A DNA stretch of 64,000 nt from an uncultured Flavobacteriales bacterium (GTDB lineage: Bacteria > Bacteroidota > Bacteroidia > Flavobacteriales > Crocinitomicaceae), in NCBI GenBank assembly GCA_946482515.1, contig CAMLRS010000006.1, positions 173,426 through 237,425 of the forward strand, in the 5' to 3' direction. Within the stretch, counting starts at the first letter, position 1. Every line of letters starts with the position of its first letter. Position numbers and translations under genes: made by a program. Positions 37,084 to 45,559 of this stretch are shown here, one piece after another. Under the pieces are notes generated by a model. It was not told where the DNA came from, ran no database searches, and saw only the letters and a program-made list of their open reading frames with translations.

Positions 37084-38362
37084 ACGGATCCGAAACCTGA
37101 TGCTGGGATCAAACAGAGACGTGCTGATCCTGATGCTGGGAACAGTTGTCTCGCAGGCGGTTCCTATTTTGGCATCGCTGGTACTGGCCAAGCTTTACTC
37201 TTCGTTCGATTACGGATTGTTCCAGGTCTATTTCAGTATTTCGATGGTGTGCAGCGTGTTCGTGACCCTGCGCTACGAAATGGCCATTATGCTACCCGAA
37301 AAGCAGGAAGACGCGCGCCACGTGCTGATCCTTTCCTGTTTGGTTTCGTTCGTTTTTTCGACCATTTTGCTGTTGCTCGTCATCCTGTTCCGACACCCGT
37401 TTTCGCGCTTCCTGGAACAGCCTTCGCTGGCTGACGGCTTATTCGTACTACCGTTTACCGTATTGGTGATTGGCGTTTACCAGGCGCTCAATTACTGGAG
37501 CAATCGCCTGAAGCAATACAAACGATTATCGTTTAGTCGCGTGGCGCGTTCGGTAAACAGCTCTGTGCTGAGCATCGTGTTTGGATTTTTCAAAGCGTTC
37601 AGCACAACCGGGTTGATCATCGGTGATTTTCTCGGACAGGCTTCTTCGGCCCTGTTCCTGGGCTGGCGCATAAACCGCGATGAACCGGGATTGTTTCGCA
37701 ACGTGCAGAAAAGCAAGCTGAAGGAAATGGCCAGGCGTTACAAGCAGTTTCCATTGTTCAATGTGCCTTCCGGCTTGCTGGAAAAACTCTCGGGAAATAT
37801 GCCCGCGTTGCTGTTGCTGCCTTTCTTCGGTGCTTCGATGGTTGGGCTATTCGGGTTCTCCCAGCGACTGATCAGCCTGCCGGGAGCCGTGGTGGCCCGC
37901 GCGATAGGCGATGTTTTCCGCCAGAGTGCTACGGAGCAGTTTCAGCAAAACAAGAATTGTGTTCCGCTGTTCCTGCAAACGCTGAAAAAACTGGCTTTGC
38001 TTTCCGTTCCGGCATTTACGCTGTTGTTTTTCTTCGTTGAGCCGCTGTTTGTGCTGTTTTTCGGTGAAGAATGGCGCGAAGCCGGTGTGTATGCACGCAT
38101 CCTCATGCCGATGTTCATGTTGCAGTTCATTGTGAGCCCGCTGAGCAGTATGTTCCTGGTGGCGGAACAACAAAAAAAGGATTTCTTACTCCAAATTTGC
38201 CTATTTTTGGGCATTCTTTCAGCGCTCTACGGTGGTTACTACATCTATGGAGAAGCCCGGGCAACGCTGATGCTTTACAGTGCAGTTTACTCGATGAAGT
38301 ACCTCGTGGAATTCGCACTGGCATATAAATTTAGCAAAGGAACGAACAATGCAAATGACTGA
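37076..38362 (+). CDS. Oligosaccharide flippase, Wzx-like (second copy)
   Basis: The 428-residue multi-span protein resembles the first flippase: ILMLGTVVSQAVPILASLVL, then AKLYSSFDYGLFQVYFSISM, and VLFFGEEWREAGVYARILMP matching FVFSEQWRESGQLAEIMAPW. Two related flippases could serve two glycans or differ in the lipid-linked substrate handled. The start lies 8 bases inside the polymerase gene and its end overlaps the amidotransferase gene by 14 bases, so the genes are tightly packed. Confidence 0.85.
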   Translation: MLKRIRNLMLGSNRDVLILMLGTVVSQAVPILASLVLAKLYSSFDYGLFQVYFSISMVCSVFVTLRYEMAIMLPEKQEDARHVLILSCLVSFVFSTILLLLVILFRHPFSRFLEQPSLADGLFVLPFTVLVIGVYQALNYWSNRLKQYKRLSFSRVARSVNSSVLSIVFGFFKAFSTTGLIIGDFLGQASSALFLGWRINRDEPGLFRNVQKSKLKEMARRYKQFPLFNVPSGLLEKLSGNMPALLLLPFFGASMVGLFGFSQRLISLPGAVVARAIGDVFRQSATEQFQQNKNCVPLFLQTLKKLALLSVPAFTLLFFFVEPLFVLFFGEEWREAGVYARILMPMFMLQFIVSPLSSMFLVAEQQKKDFLLQICLFLGILSALYGGYYIYGEARATLMLYSAVYSMKYLVEFALAYKFSKGTNNAND

Positions 38363-39473
38363 AAAAAGGCCTTACCAGCAGTGCACACGGTGCATCATGG
38401 ATACGACCGACGCTGAGATCACTTTCAACGAAGAAGGACATTGCAACCATTGCGTGGAATACTTTGCGCTCGCTCCGTACTACATCTACAAAGGAGCGGA
38501 GTCGGACAAGCAGCTGCAGGAAACCGTAGCGAAAATCAAGGAAGCCGGTAAAAACAGTGATTACGATTGCATGGTCGGCGTGAGCGGCGGTGTGGATAGC
38601 ACTTATGTAGCTTACCTGGCGAAAAACCTCGGATTGCGTATACTGGTGTTCCATTTCGATAACGGCTGGAACTCCGAGCTGGCGGTTAAGAACGTGGAGA
38701 ACATCGTGAAGAAGCTCAACGTGGATTACCAGACATGGGTGGTGGATTGGGAAGAATTCCGCGATCTGCAAACCTCGTTCCTGAAAGCGTCTGTGGCCAA
38801 TGCAGAAACGCCTTCCGATCATGCCTTTCTTGCCGCGACCTATCATTTGTGCGCCAAATACAACATTAAATACTTCCTCAGCGGCAGCAACTTCGCTACC
38901 GAAGGCATTTTGCCGGACAGCTGGGGCTATAACGCGAAAGACGTGAAACACCTGAAGGCGATTCACAAGCTTTTCGGAAAAATAAAATTCAAGACCTATC
39001 CGCTGCTGGGCTTCAACCGCGAGTTCTATTACACGTATGTGAAAAAGATCCGTATGGTGCGCTTGCTCAACATGGTGCCGTATGTAAAAGCCGACGCAAT
39101 GAAGGTCATCCAGGACGAGCTCGGCTGGGTGTATTATGGCGGAAAACACTACGAATCGGTGTTCACACGCTGGTTCCAGGCATATTACCTGCCGGAAAAA
39201 TTCGGCTACGACAAGCGACTGGCGCATCTTTCCACCCTGATTTGTTCGGGTCAGATCACCCGCGATGAAGCGCTCGAGGAAATGAAAAAAGACACCTATC
39301 CTGCGGATTTGCTGGCACAGGATACCGAATACGTGATGAAGAAGCTGGACATGACACCGGAGGAATTCGACAAAATTCTGAAGGCGCCGGCCAAACATTA
39401 CACGGATTACCCTAACGATGAAAAGCGCCTGAAGCTCATTTACAAGATCTACAACAAACTCAGAGGAAGATGA
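38349..39473 (+). CDS. N-acetyl sugar amidotransferase (WbpG type)
   Basis: The 374-residue protein has two Cys pairs near the N-terminus (CTRC at 12-15 and CNHC at 32-35, possibly metal-binding) and a PP-loop ATP-binding motif SGGVDS at 79-84. DELGWVYYGGKHYESVFTRW is a family block. This family, with WbpG of Pseudomonas aeruginosa as the known example, converts an N-acetyl group on a nucleotide-linked sugar to an acetamidino group using ammonia. The next two genes, HisH and HisF paralogues, probably make and channel that ammonia. ATG codons at 38349 and 38355 are both possible starts. Confidence 0.88.
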   Translation: MQMTEKRPYQQCTRCIMDTTDAEITFNEEGHCNHCVEYFALAPYYIYKGAESDKQLQETVAKIKEAGKNSDYDCMVGVSGGVDSTYVAYLAKNLGLRILVFHFDNGWNSELAVKNVENIVKKLNVDYQTWVVDWEEFRDLQTSFLKASVANAETPSDHAFLAATYHLCAKYNIKYFLSGSNFATEGILPDSWGYNAKDVKHLKAIHKLFGKIKFKTYPLLGFNREFYYTYVKKIRMVRLLNMVPYVKADAMKVIQDELGWVYYGGKHYESVFTRWFQAYYLPEKFGYDKRLAHLSTLICSGQITRDEALEEMKKDTYPADLLAQDTEYVMKKLDMTPEEFDKILKAPAKHYTDYPNDEKRLKLIYKIYNKLRGR

Positions 39474-40087
39474 TCGTTATCATAGATTACGGCCTCGGAA
39501 ACCTCGGTTCGATCAAGAACATGCTGAAAAAAGTCGGTTCTGATTCCGTGATCACTTCCGATCCGGAGCAGATCGCCGCCGCTACCAAACTCATCCTACC
39601 GGGCGTCGGTGCGTTCGATAACGGCATGAGCAATCTCAAAGAGCTGGGATTGATCGACCTGCTGAATAAAAAAGTACTCGAAGAAAAAACACCTATCCTG
39701 GGCGTTTGCCTCGGGATGCAGCTGTTTACTTCCCGCAGTGAAGAAGGCACCTTGCCAGGGCTTGGCTGGATTGACGCCGAAGCATTGAAATTCCGTTTCG
39801 ACACAGCCGATCGTCGCATGACAGTGCCACACATGGGCTGGGAATACGTTACACTGCGAAAAGAAAGCCGTTTGTGGGAGAATATGTACGACGAGTCCAA
39901 ATTCTACTTCGTGCATTCCTATTACGTGCGCTGCAACCGTGAAGAAGATGTGTTGCTGACCACGCATTACGGCACCGACTACGTTTCCGCTTTTGAAAAG
40001 GAAAACATCGTGGGCGTACAATTCCACCCGGAAAAGAGCCACAAATACGGCATGCAGCTATTTAAGAACTTTGTGAACAACTACTGA
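39470..40087 (+). CDS. hisH: HisH-like glutamine amidotransferase subunit of the acetamidino cassette
   Basis: The 205-residue class-I glutaminase has LPGVGAFDNGM, the nucleophile Cys80 in LGVCLGMQLF, and the His186/Glu188 partners in QFHPEKSH, so its catalytic triad looks intact. In histidine synthesis HisH feeds ammonia to HisF. Here the pair sits directly after a WbpG-type amidotransferase with a 4-base overlap, and no other his genes are present, so it most probably provides ammonia for sugar amidination (a HisH2 role). Confidence 0.88.
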   Translation: MIVIIDYGLGNLGSIKNMLKKVGSDSVITSDPEQIAAATKLILPGVGAFDNGMSNLKELGLIDLLNKKVLEEKTPILGVCLGMQLFTSRSEEGTLPGLGWIDAEALKFRFDTADRRMTVPHMGWEYVTLRKESRLWENMYDESKFYFVHSYYVRCNREEDVLLTTHYGTDYVSAFEKENIVGVQFHPEKSHKYGMQLFKNFVNNY

Positions 40088-40848
40088 TGGCTATTCCACG
40101 CGTAATTCCCGTTTTGCTCCTGAAGAACAATGGCCTGGTAAAAACCGTGCAGTTCAAAGACCCGAAATACGTCGGTGATCCGTTGAACGCCGTCAAGATC
40201 TTCAACGAAAAGGAAGTAGATGAATTAATCTTCCTCGACATTCTCGCAACGCCGGAAGACAAAAAACCACCGCTCGAATTCCTCAAGCAGGTCGCCGAAG
40301 AATGTTTTATGCCGCTTTCTTATGGTGGTGGCATCCGCACAGTAGAAGAGATCCGCGATATCCTGAAAGTCGGAGTGGAAAAAGTGGTCATCAATACGCA
40401 GGCCGTTGAACAACCTGATTTTGTAAAGAAAGCCGTCGAGCGCTATGGCAGCTCCACGATTTGTGTTTCCATCGACGTGAAAAAGAACTTCTGGGGGAAA
40501 TACGAAATCCATACGCGTGCCGGCAAGCACAATACCAAGCTCGATCCGGTGAAATTTGCCCAGGAAATGGACGTAGCCGGAGCCGGTGAGCTGATGATCA
40601 ATTCCATCGACCGCGACGGAACCATGAAAGGCTACGATGCCGAGCTGATCAAAAAAATCACTTCGGTTGTCAGCATGCCCGTAATCGCCTGCGGAGGCGC
40701 GGCCACCATCGACGATCTTTCCACAGCCATCAACGATGCAGGAGCCGCAGCTGTTGCCGCCGGAAGCATGTTTGTTTTCCATGGCAAACACCGCGCGGTA
40801 CTCATCAGTTACCCGGAACAGGCGGATCTGAAACGCATCTTTAAGTAG
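40087..40848 (+). CDS. hisF: HisF-like subunit of the acetamidino-sugar cassette
   Basis: The 253-residue TIM-barrel protein is a HisF paralogue: RVIPVLLLKNN, YGGGIRTVEEI, SIDVKKNFWGKYEIHTRAGK, INSIDRDGTMKGYD and VIACGGAATIDDL. Canonical HisF has catalytic Asp11 and Asp130. Here residue 11 is Leu while Asp130 (SIDVK) is kept, so imidazole-glycerol-phosphate cyclase activity is probably lost and the protein more likely serves as an ammonia channel between HisH2 and the WbpG-type enzyme. It overlaps hisH by one base. It resembles the group named AglZ/HisF2 acetamidino modification proteins. Confidence 0.88.
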   Translation: MAIPRVIPVLLLKNNGLVKTVQFKDPKYVGDPLNAVKIFNEKEVDELIFLDILATPEDKKPPLEFLKQVAEECFMPLSYGGGIRTVEEIRDILKVGVEKVVINTQAVEQPDFVKKAVERYGSSTICVSIDVKKNFWGKYEIHTRAGKHNTKLDPVKFAQEMDVAGAGELMINSIDRDGTMKGYDAELIKKITSVVSMPVIACGGAATIDDLSTAINDAGAAAVAAGSMFVFHGKHRAVLISYPEQADLKRIFK

Positions 40849-40854
40849 TTTACG

Positions 40855-40960
40855 AGTTGCTGAGTTATAGAGTTGCTGAGTTAGGTTAACGACCGAAGAC
40901 TGTGGACTGAAAACAGGACAACTCACTAACTTGTCAACCCGTCAACTCACCAACTCTTTG
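40855..40960. repeat. Intergenic word array inside the polysaccharide locus
   Basis: Built from GAGTTGCTGAGTTATAGAG, GACCGAAGACTGTGGACTG and AACTCACTAACTTGTCAACC words. The first and last parts are inverted forms of each other. It splits the otherwise tightly packed operon between HisF2 and the first GT4 gene and is followed by a fresh promoter box. Confidence 0.6.
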
Positions 40961-40968
40961 TACTTTTG
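40961..40968 (+). promoter_or_regulatory. Candidate internal promoter, -7 box TACTTTTG
   Basis: A good TAnnTTTG match ending 7 bases before the ATG at 40976. It may restart transcription for the second half of the polysaccharide locus with a very short leader. Confidence 0.5.
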
Positions 40969-40975
40969 CCATCCT

Positions 40976-42103
40976 ATGAATGCTCACATCAAGGTTTGTC
41001 ATTTTACTTCAGCGCACAAAGCAGACGATATCCGCATTTTCCATAAAGAATGTGTGTCGTTGGCCGAAGCCGGTTTCGACGTTTACCTGGTAGCGGCGAA
41101 TACAGCAGAAGCCACAGTTAAAGGTGTCAGGATCGTCAATGCCGAATCACCGAAAGGCGGTCGTTTTTCCCGCATGCTGCATACGGCGAAAACTGTTTAC
41201 GAAAAAGCGCTCAGCCTCGATGCCGATATTTACCATTTCCACGATCCCGAATTGCTGCGCTACGCGCTGCGTTTGAAGCGAAAAGGCAAAAAAGTGATCT
41301 ACGATGCCCACGAAAATGTGCCCAAGCAGATCATGGCAAAATTCTGGATCAATAAATACCTCCGGAAAACCGTATCGCGCGTTTTTGAACGATTTGAAAA
41401 CCGTGTAGCCCGTCGCATCGACCAGGTGATCACGGCAACGCCCTACATCCGCGATCGTTTCCTGGCAGTGAACCCGAATACCGAAGACATTAATAATTTC
41501 CCCTTGCTCAGCGAGCTTGTTCACACACCCGACTGGGATGCCAAACAGCGTGAATGCTGTTACATCGGCGGCATTACCAAAGTCCGCGGGCTGGGTGAAG
41601 TGGTGGAATCGCTCAACTACCTCGACAATGTAAAGCTGAACCTCGCAGGAAGCTTCGACAATGAAAGTTTTAAGCAGGAGCTGACATCGAAATCCGCGTG
41701 GAAAAACGTGATTTTTCACGGATATGTCGGCCGGAAAGAAGTCGCTGAGATCCTTTCGCGCTCACGGGTCGGAATCATTACATCATGGCCTTTGCCCAAT
41801 CACCTGGATTCGCTTGCGATCAAAATGTTCGAATACATGAGCGCCGGCATTCCGGTTGTTTGTTCCAATTTTCCGATGTGGGTACAAATGGTGAACGAGC
41901 ATCAGTTCGGTATGTGTGTTGATCCTGAAGATCCAAAGGCCGTTGCAGCCGCAGTGCAGTTCTACCTCGACAATCCGGAAGAAGCGAAACGCACCGGCGA
42001 AATTGGTCGCCAGGCGGTTTTTGAGCAATTCAACTGGAGCATAGAAGAAAAAAAGCTTCTGGAAGTCTACCGTAAGCTTTCAGCAAAACTAACCGGTAAA
42101 TAA
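40976..42103 (+). CDS. GT4-type glycosyltransferase (first of a tandem pair)
   Basis: The 375-residue protein has a GT-B layout. The N-terminal half begins KVCHFTSAHKADDIRIFHKE and contains YHFHDPELLRYALRLKRKGK and VIYDAHENVPKQI. The C-terminal donor-binding half holds CYIGGITKVRGLGEVVESL and KMFEYMSAGIPVVCSNFP, the region of the catalytic Glu in GT4 enzymes. It probably adds a sugar to the lipid-linked unit at the cytoplasmic face. The next gene is a close paralogue, 11 bases downstream. Start ATG 40976 fits the conserved N-terminus of both copies. Confidence 0.85.
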   Translation: MNAHIKVCHFTSAHKADDIRIFHKECVSLAEAGFDVYLVAANTAEATVKGVRIVNAESPKGGRFSRMLHTAKTVYEKALSLDADIYHFHDPELLRYALRLKRKGKKVIYDAHENVPKQIMAKFWINKYLRKTVSRVFERFENRVARRIDQVITATPYIRDRFLAVNPNTEDINNFPLLSELVHTPDWDAKQRECCYIGGITKVRGLGEVVESLNYLDNVKLNLAGSFDNESFKQELTSKSAWKNVIFHGYVGRKEVAEILSRSRVGIITSWPLPNHLDSLAIKMFEYMSAGIPVVCSNFPMWVQMVNEHQFGMCVDPEDPKAVAAAVQFYLDNPEEAKRTGEIGRQAVFEQFNWSIEEKKLLEVYRKLSAKLTGK

Positions 42104-42114
42104 GCCGTTCACTG

Positions 42115-43245
42115 ATGAAAACACCGACTGAAATAAAGGTTTGTCATTTTACTTCGGCCCATGAAGCAAACGACATTCGCATTTTCCACAAAGAGTGCGC
42201 ATCACTTGCCGAAGCCGGCTTTGAAGTGTACCTGGTAGCCGCAAACACACAGGAAAAAACACTAAACGGTGTCAGGATCGTCAATGCCGAGGCACAGAAA
42301 GGCGGTCGTTTTTCCCGCATGCTGCATACGGCGAAAGCTGTTTATGAAAAAGCGCTCAGCCTCGATGCTGACATTTACCATTTCCACGATCCTGAATTGC
42401 TGCGCTATGCTCTCCGCCTGAAGCGTAAAGGAAAGATCGTGATCTACGATGCGCACGAAGATGTACCGCGTCAGATCATGGGTAAATTCTGGATCAATAA
42501 ATACCTGCGGAAGACGGTTTCGGTGAGCTTCCGGACGTTTGAAAACTACATCGCCAGACGACTCGATTGTGTCATTACCGCAACACCACACATCCGCGAC
42601 CGCTTCCTGAAGCTGAACAAGCAGGCAATCGATATCAACAATTATCCTTTGCTGAGCGAGCTGAGCGATGAACAAACCAATTGGGAAAACAAGGCCAACG
42701 AGATCTGCTATATCGGCGGAATCACGGTTATCCGTGGGGTTTCAATAATTATCGATGCGCTGGAGCTGTTGCCGGATGTTCGCATGAACCTCGCCGGAAA
42801 ATGTTCACCGGCATCGCACGAAGCAGAGCTGCAAGCCAAACCGGCCTGGAAACAGGTGAACGACTATGGTTTTGTAAACCGGAAAGAAGTGGGAGAGATC
42901 ATGGTACGTTCCCGAGTAGGAATGGTGACGCTGCTTCCGCTGCCCAATCACATCGATTCCCAGCCCAATAAAATGTTTGAATATATGAGCGCCGGAATCC
43001 CGGTCGTGGGATCTGATTTTCCATTGTGGCGTGAAATTCTGCTGAAACACAATTGTGGCCTATGCATCGATCCACAGGATCCGAAAGCGATAGCAGCTGC
43101 AGTTGCCGAATTGCTGACGAACCCGGAAAAAGCACAGCAAATGGGCGAAAACGGTCGCAGAATCGTGCTTGAACGCTACAATTGGGAAGCGGAAGGGAAA
43201 AAGCTGGTCGACCTTTACGGACGCCTGCTCCACAAAACTATTTAG
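42115..43245 (+). CDS. GT4-type glycosyltransferase (second of a tandem pair)
   Basis: The 376-residue protein is closely related to the preceding one. The first half is nearly the same (KVCHFTSAHEANDIRIFHKE; GGRFSRMLHTAKAVYEKALS), whereas the donor half differs more (CYIGGITVIRGVSIIIDALE, KMFEYMSAGIPVVGSDFPLW). This suggests a duplication followed by divergence of donor or linkage specificity, or later gene conversion of the first half. It is separated from its twin by 11 bases and lies 27 bases before the ligase-like gene. Confidence 0.85.
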   Translation: MKTPTEIKVCHFTSAHEANDIRIFHKECASLAEAGFEVYLVAANTQEKTLNGVRIVNAEAQKGGRFSRMLHTAKAVYEKALSLDADIYHFHDPELLRYALRLKRKGKIVIYDAHEDVPRQIMGKFWINKYLRKTVSVSFRTFENYIARRLDCVITATPHIRDRFLKLNKQAIDINNYPLLSELSDEQTNWENKANEICYIGGITVIRGVSIIIDALELLPDVRMNLAGKCSPASHEAELQAKPAWKQVNDYGFVNRKEVGEIMVRSRVGMVTLLPLPNHIDSQPNKMFEYMSAGIPVVGSDFPLWREILLKHNCGLCIDPQDPKAIAAAVAELLTNPEKAQQMGENGRRIVLERYNWEAEGKKLVDLYGRLLHKTI

Positions 43246-43272
43246 TCTTATCTTGCTATCTTCACGCAGGAA

Positions 43273-44547
43273 ATGCCGACGATGACATACGAAAAAAGCT
43301 TTCTTTACTGGCTGGGAGTAGTGGCTGCACTGATTTGTGTGTTGCCGAAGCTCGTTCCGCTGGCCATTGCGGGATTGCTGGTGTTTGTGGCGATCGGTTA
43401 CGTGAAAAAACGCCTTGCTTTTCAATGGAGCTGGCCGGCCGCTGCGTTTGCATTGCTTTATATCGCTTATGTCGTCGGGACGTTCTTTACGCTCGACCGT
43501 CCGCTGGCGAATCATTACATCGAAAGCAAACTGTCGTTCCTGGTTTTTCCGTTGCTGCTGTCGTTCCGCTTTCGGGAAAAGATCGATTTCCGTCCGGTGG
43601 TGATCGGATTGGCAGCCGGGATCGTGATCACATCGGTCATGGGGTTTGCCAATGCGTATGCGATATATAAAGCTTCCGGGCAATTATTACCCAGCTTTAC
43701 CACGAGCAACTTTTCGAACATTCATCATCCGAGCTATTTCTGTGTGTTCATTCTCACCTCGGCGGCGCTGCTCTGGCACGGCTATCGCGAGGGTTGGCAC
43801 GGTTTCAATCTGAATTGGATACTTCCGTTTATGGGGTACTACGGCATCATTTACGGCTTGTGTTTATCGTTGGCGGGTATGCTGTTGTTATTTGGAATCG
43901 GCTGCGTGGTCGTATTGAAATTCATTGCACGCCGTTTCGGAAAAAAAGGCTTTGCCTTGTCTGTGGTCGTACTACCGGCGCTGGCTGTGGTCTTGTTTTT
44001 GGCCGTTCCGCAGATGAAGCTGCAATTCAGTGATGCTTCGCGGTTTTTTCTGGAATACACCAAAAGCCCGACGGATTTCATCAAAGCCCGCCCGGATTAC
44101 AAGGAAGGCAATGAGATCCGTCTCATCATGTGGACGGTTTCTGCGCAGGAATTTGCGACTCATCCGATGGGCGTAGGAACGGGCAATGTCGACCTTCACC
44201 TGAGCGCGCGGCTGTTATCCTACGGCCAGTTTGAAATGGGTAAAAAAGACGATGCCGGACACATCGAATACAATCCGCACAACCAGTATTTGCAAACGGC
44301 CATGGAAATCGGCATCATCGGTTTGTTATTGCTGCTTACGTTGATCGTTTCCTCACTTCGGTTTGCCTGGAAGCACCGCAATACAGCTTTGCTGATCCTC
44401 GTTTCGGCGCTGGCCTTCAATTCTTTGTTCGAATCCATGTTCCAGCGGCAAAGCGGCATTGTTTTCTGCAGCTTCTGGATCTGTCTGCTGATCATGTGGT
44501 CGACAACTCAATTCCATCAAAAAACACCTCCCGATGCAGCAACGTAA
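43273..44547 (+). CDS. O-antigen ligase-like (WaaL/Wzy_C family) membrane protein
   Basis: The 424-residue protein has about ten to twelve membrane segments and a large loop ending HIEYNPHNQYLQTAMEIGII, where the NPHNxYL pattern is typical of the O-antigen ligase (Wzy_C) family. VGTGNVDLHLSARLLSYGQF lies just before it. Family members move a finished glycan from its lipid carrier to lipid A-core or to a protein, in the periplasm. It could also be a second polymerase. It overlaps the GT2 gene by 14 bases. ATG codons at 43273 and 43282 are both possible starts. Confidence 0.8.
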   Translation: MPTMTYEKSFLYWLGVVAALICVLPKLVPLAIAGLLVFVAIGYVKKRLAFQWSWPAAAFALLYIAYVVGTFFTLDRPLANHYIESKLSFLVFPLLLSFRFREKIDFRPVVIGLAAGIVITSVMGFANAYAIYKASGQLLPSFTTSNFSNIHHPSYFCVFILTSAALLWHGYREGWHGFNLNWILPFMGYYGIIYGLCLSLAGMLLLFGIGCVVVLKFIARRFGKKGFALSVVVLPALAVVLFLAVPQMKLQFSDASRFFLEYTKSPTDFIKARPDYKEGNEIRLIMWTVSAQEFATHPMGVGTGNVDLHLSARLLSYGQFEMGKKDDAGHIEYNPHNQYLQTAMEIGIIGLLLLLTLIVSSLRFAWKHRNTALLILVSALAFNSLFESMFQRQSGIVFCSFWICLLIMWSTTQFHQKTPPDAAT

Positions 44548-45559
44548 GCTCACCGTCGTTATCCCATGCCGCAATGAAAAGGCCTATATCCGCGAATGTG
44601 TGGAAGCCATTTTTGCCTGTGATCTGCCGCAGGATATCGCGATGCGTGTATTTGTGGTCGATGGTCGCAGCGATGACGGAACCGTTGAAGAAATCGGGCA
44701 ATTGCAGCAGGAATTCGCCGGGCTCGAGCTGGTGGAAAATACGCGTCAGCTCACACCGTTTGCATTCAACCTGGGTATTTACGCCGGCGGCAAAGTCGAT
44801 TTCGTTCAGATCGTTGGGGCGCGTCACGTATTGAGCAAAAATTACCTCATCCGTTCGATTGAAATCATGGAGGAAAATCCGGTGATCTGGTGTGTGGGCG
44901 GAAGCGTGGAAAACGTATTTCTGAATGAAACCGGCCGCATCATTTCCCGCGCTATGTCATCGGCTTTTGGAATGGGATTGGGCAACTTCCGCACCTTGCA
45001 GGTTTCCGGTTTCACCGATACCGTCGGCACGCCGATGTACCGCTACGAAGTGTTCGAACAGATCGGATTTTTCGATGAAGTTTTGGTTCGCAACCAGGAC
45101 GACGAATTCAATTTCCGCGTAACCGAAGCAGGAGGAAAGATCTGGTATGCGCACGACATTTCCGTAAAATACTACGTGCGCGGCAGCCGGAAAAACCTGT
45201 GGCGACAGTTTTACCAGTACGGCTACTGGAAAGTATTCGTGAACCGCAAGCACAGCACCGTGACGACCATCCGACAGCTCGTTCCACCGGCTTTTGTGGT
45301 GTTTTTGTTCACCGTTCCGTTCTGGTTCCTGATCCATTGCATCGCCGGACTCATCGCTGTGGGATTTCTGCTGATCTATGCATTGCTGGGCGTGTTGATC
45401 GCCTTCCGCATCGCCGAGCGAAAAAGCGAAATGGCCGCGATCTGGATCATTTTTCCGCTGCTGCACATCAGCTACGGTTGGGGCTACCTGAAAGGCATTG
45501 TCCACTTCCTGATCCTGCGTCGCCAACCTTCTGAATTGTCCAAACAACTTTCGAGGTAA
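44534..45559 (+). CDS. GT2 family glycosyltransferase with C-terminal membrane anchor
   Basis: The 341-residue protein has a GT-A domain: KLTVVIPCRNEKAYIRECVE at the N-terminus, VVDGRSDDGTVEEI (donor binding), and VRNQDDEFNFRVTEAGGKIW (acid/base DDE region). It resembles ExoA-type succinoglycan glycosyltransferases. Two or three hydrophobic segments after residue 250 anchor it in the membrane. It belongs to the polysaccharide operon. Its last 119 bases, stop codon included, are repeated twice more downstream in a 213-bp tandem array. Confidence 0.85.
   Translation: MQQRKLTVVIPCRNEKAYIRECVEAIFACDLPQDIAMRVFVVDGRSDDGTVEEIGQLQQEFAGLELVENTRQLTPFAFNLGIYAGGKVDFVQIVGARHVLSKNYLIRSIEIMEENPVIWCVGGSVENVFLNETGRIISRAMSSAFGMGLGNFRTLQVSGFTDTVGTPMYRYEVFEQIGFFDEVLVRNQDDEFNFRVTEAGGKIWYAHDISVKYYVRGSRKNLWRQFYQYGYWKVFVNRKHSTVTTIRQLVPPAFVVFLFTVPFWFLIHCIAGLIAVGFLLIYALLGVLIAFRIAERKSEMAAIWIIFPLLHISYGWGYLKGIVHFLILRRQPSELSKQLSR

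Noticed and set aside
39470..40848. hisH/hisF considered as a fragment of a histidine biosynthesis operon.
   Set aside because: No other his genes are present, HisF lacks Asp11, and the pair follows a WbpG-type amidotransferase in a glycan locus.
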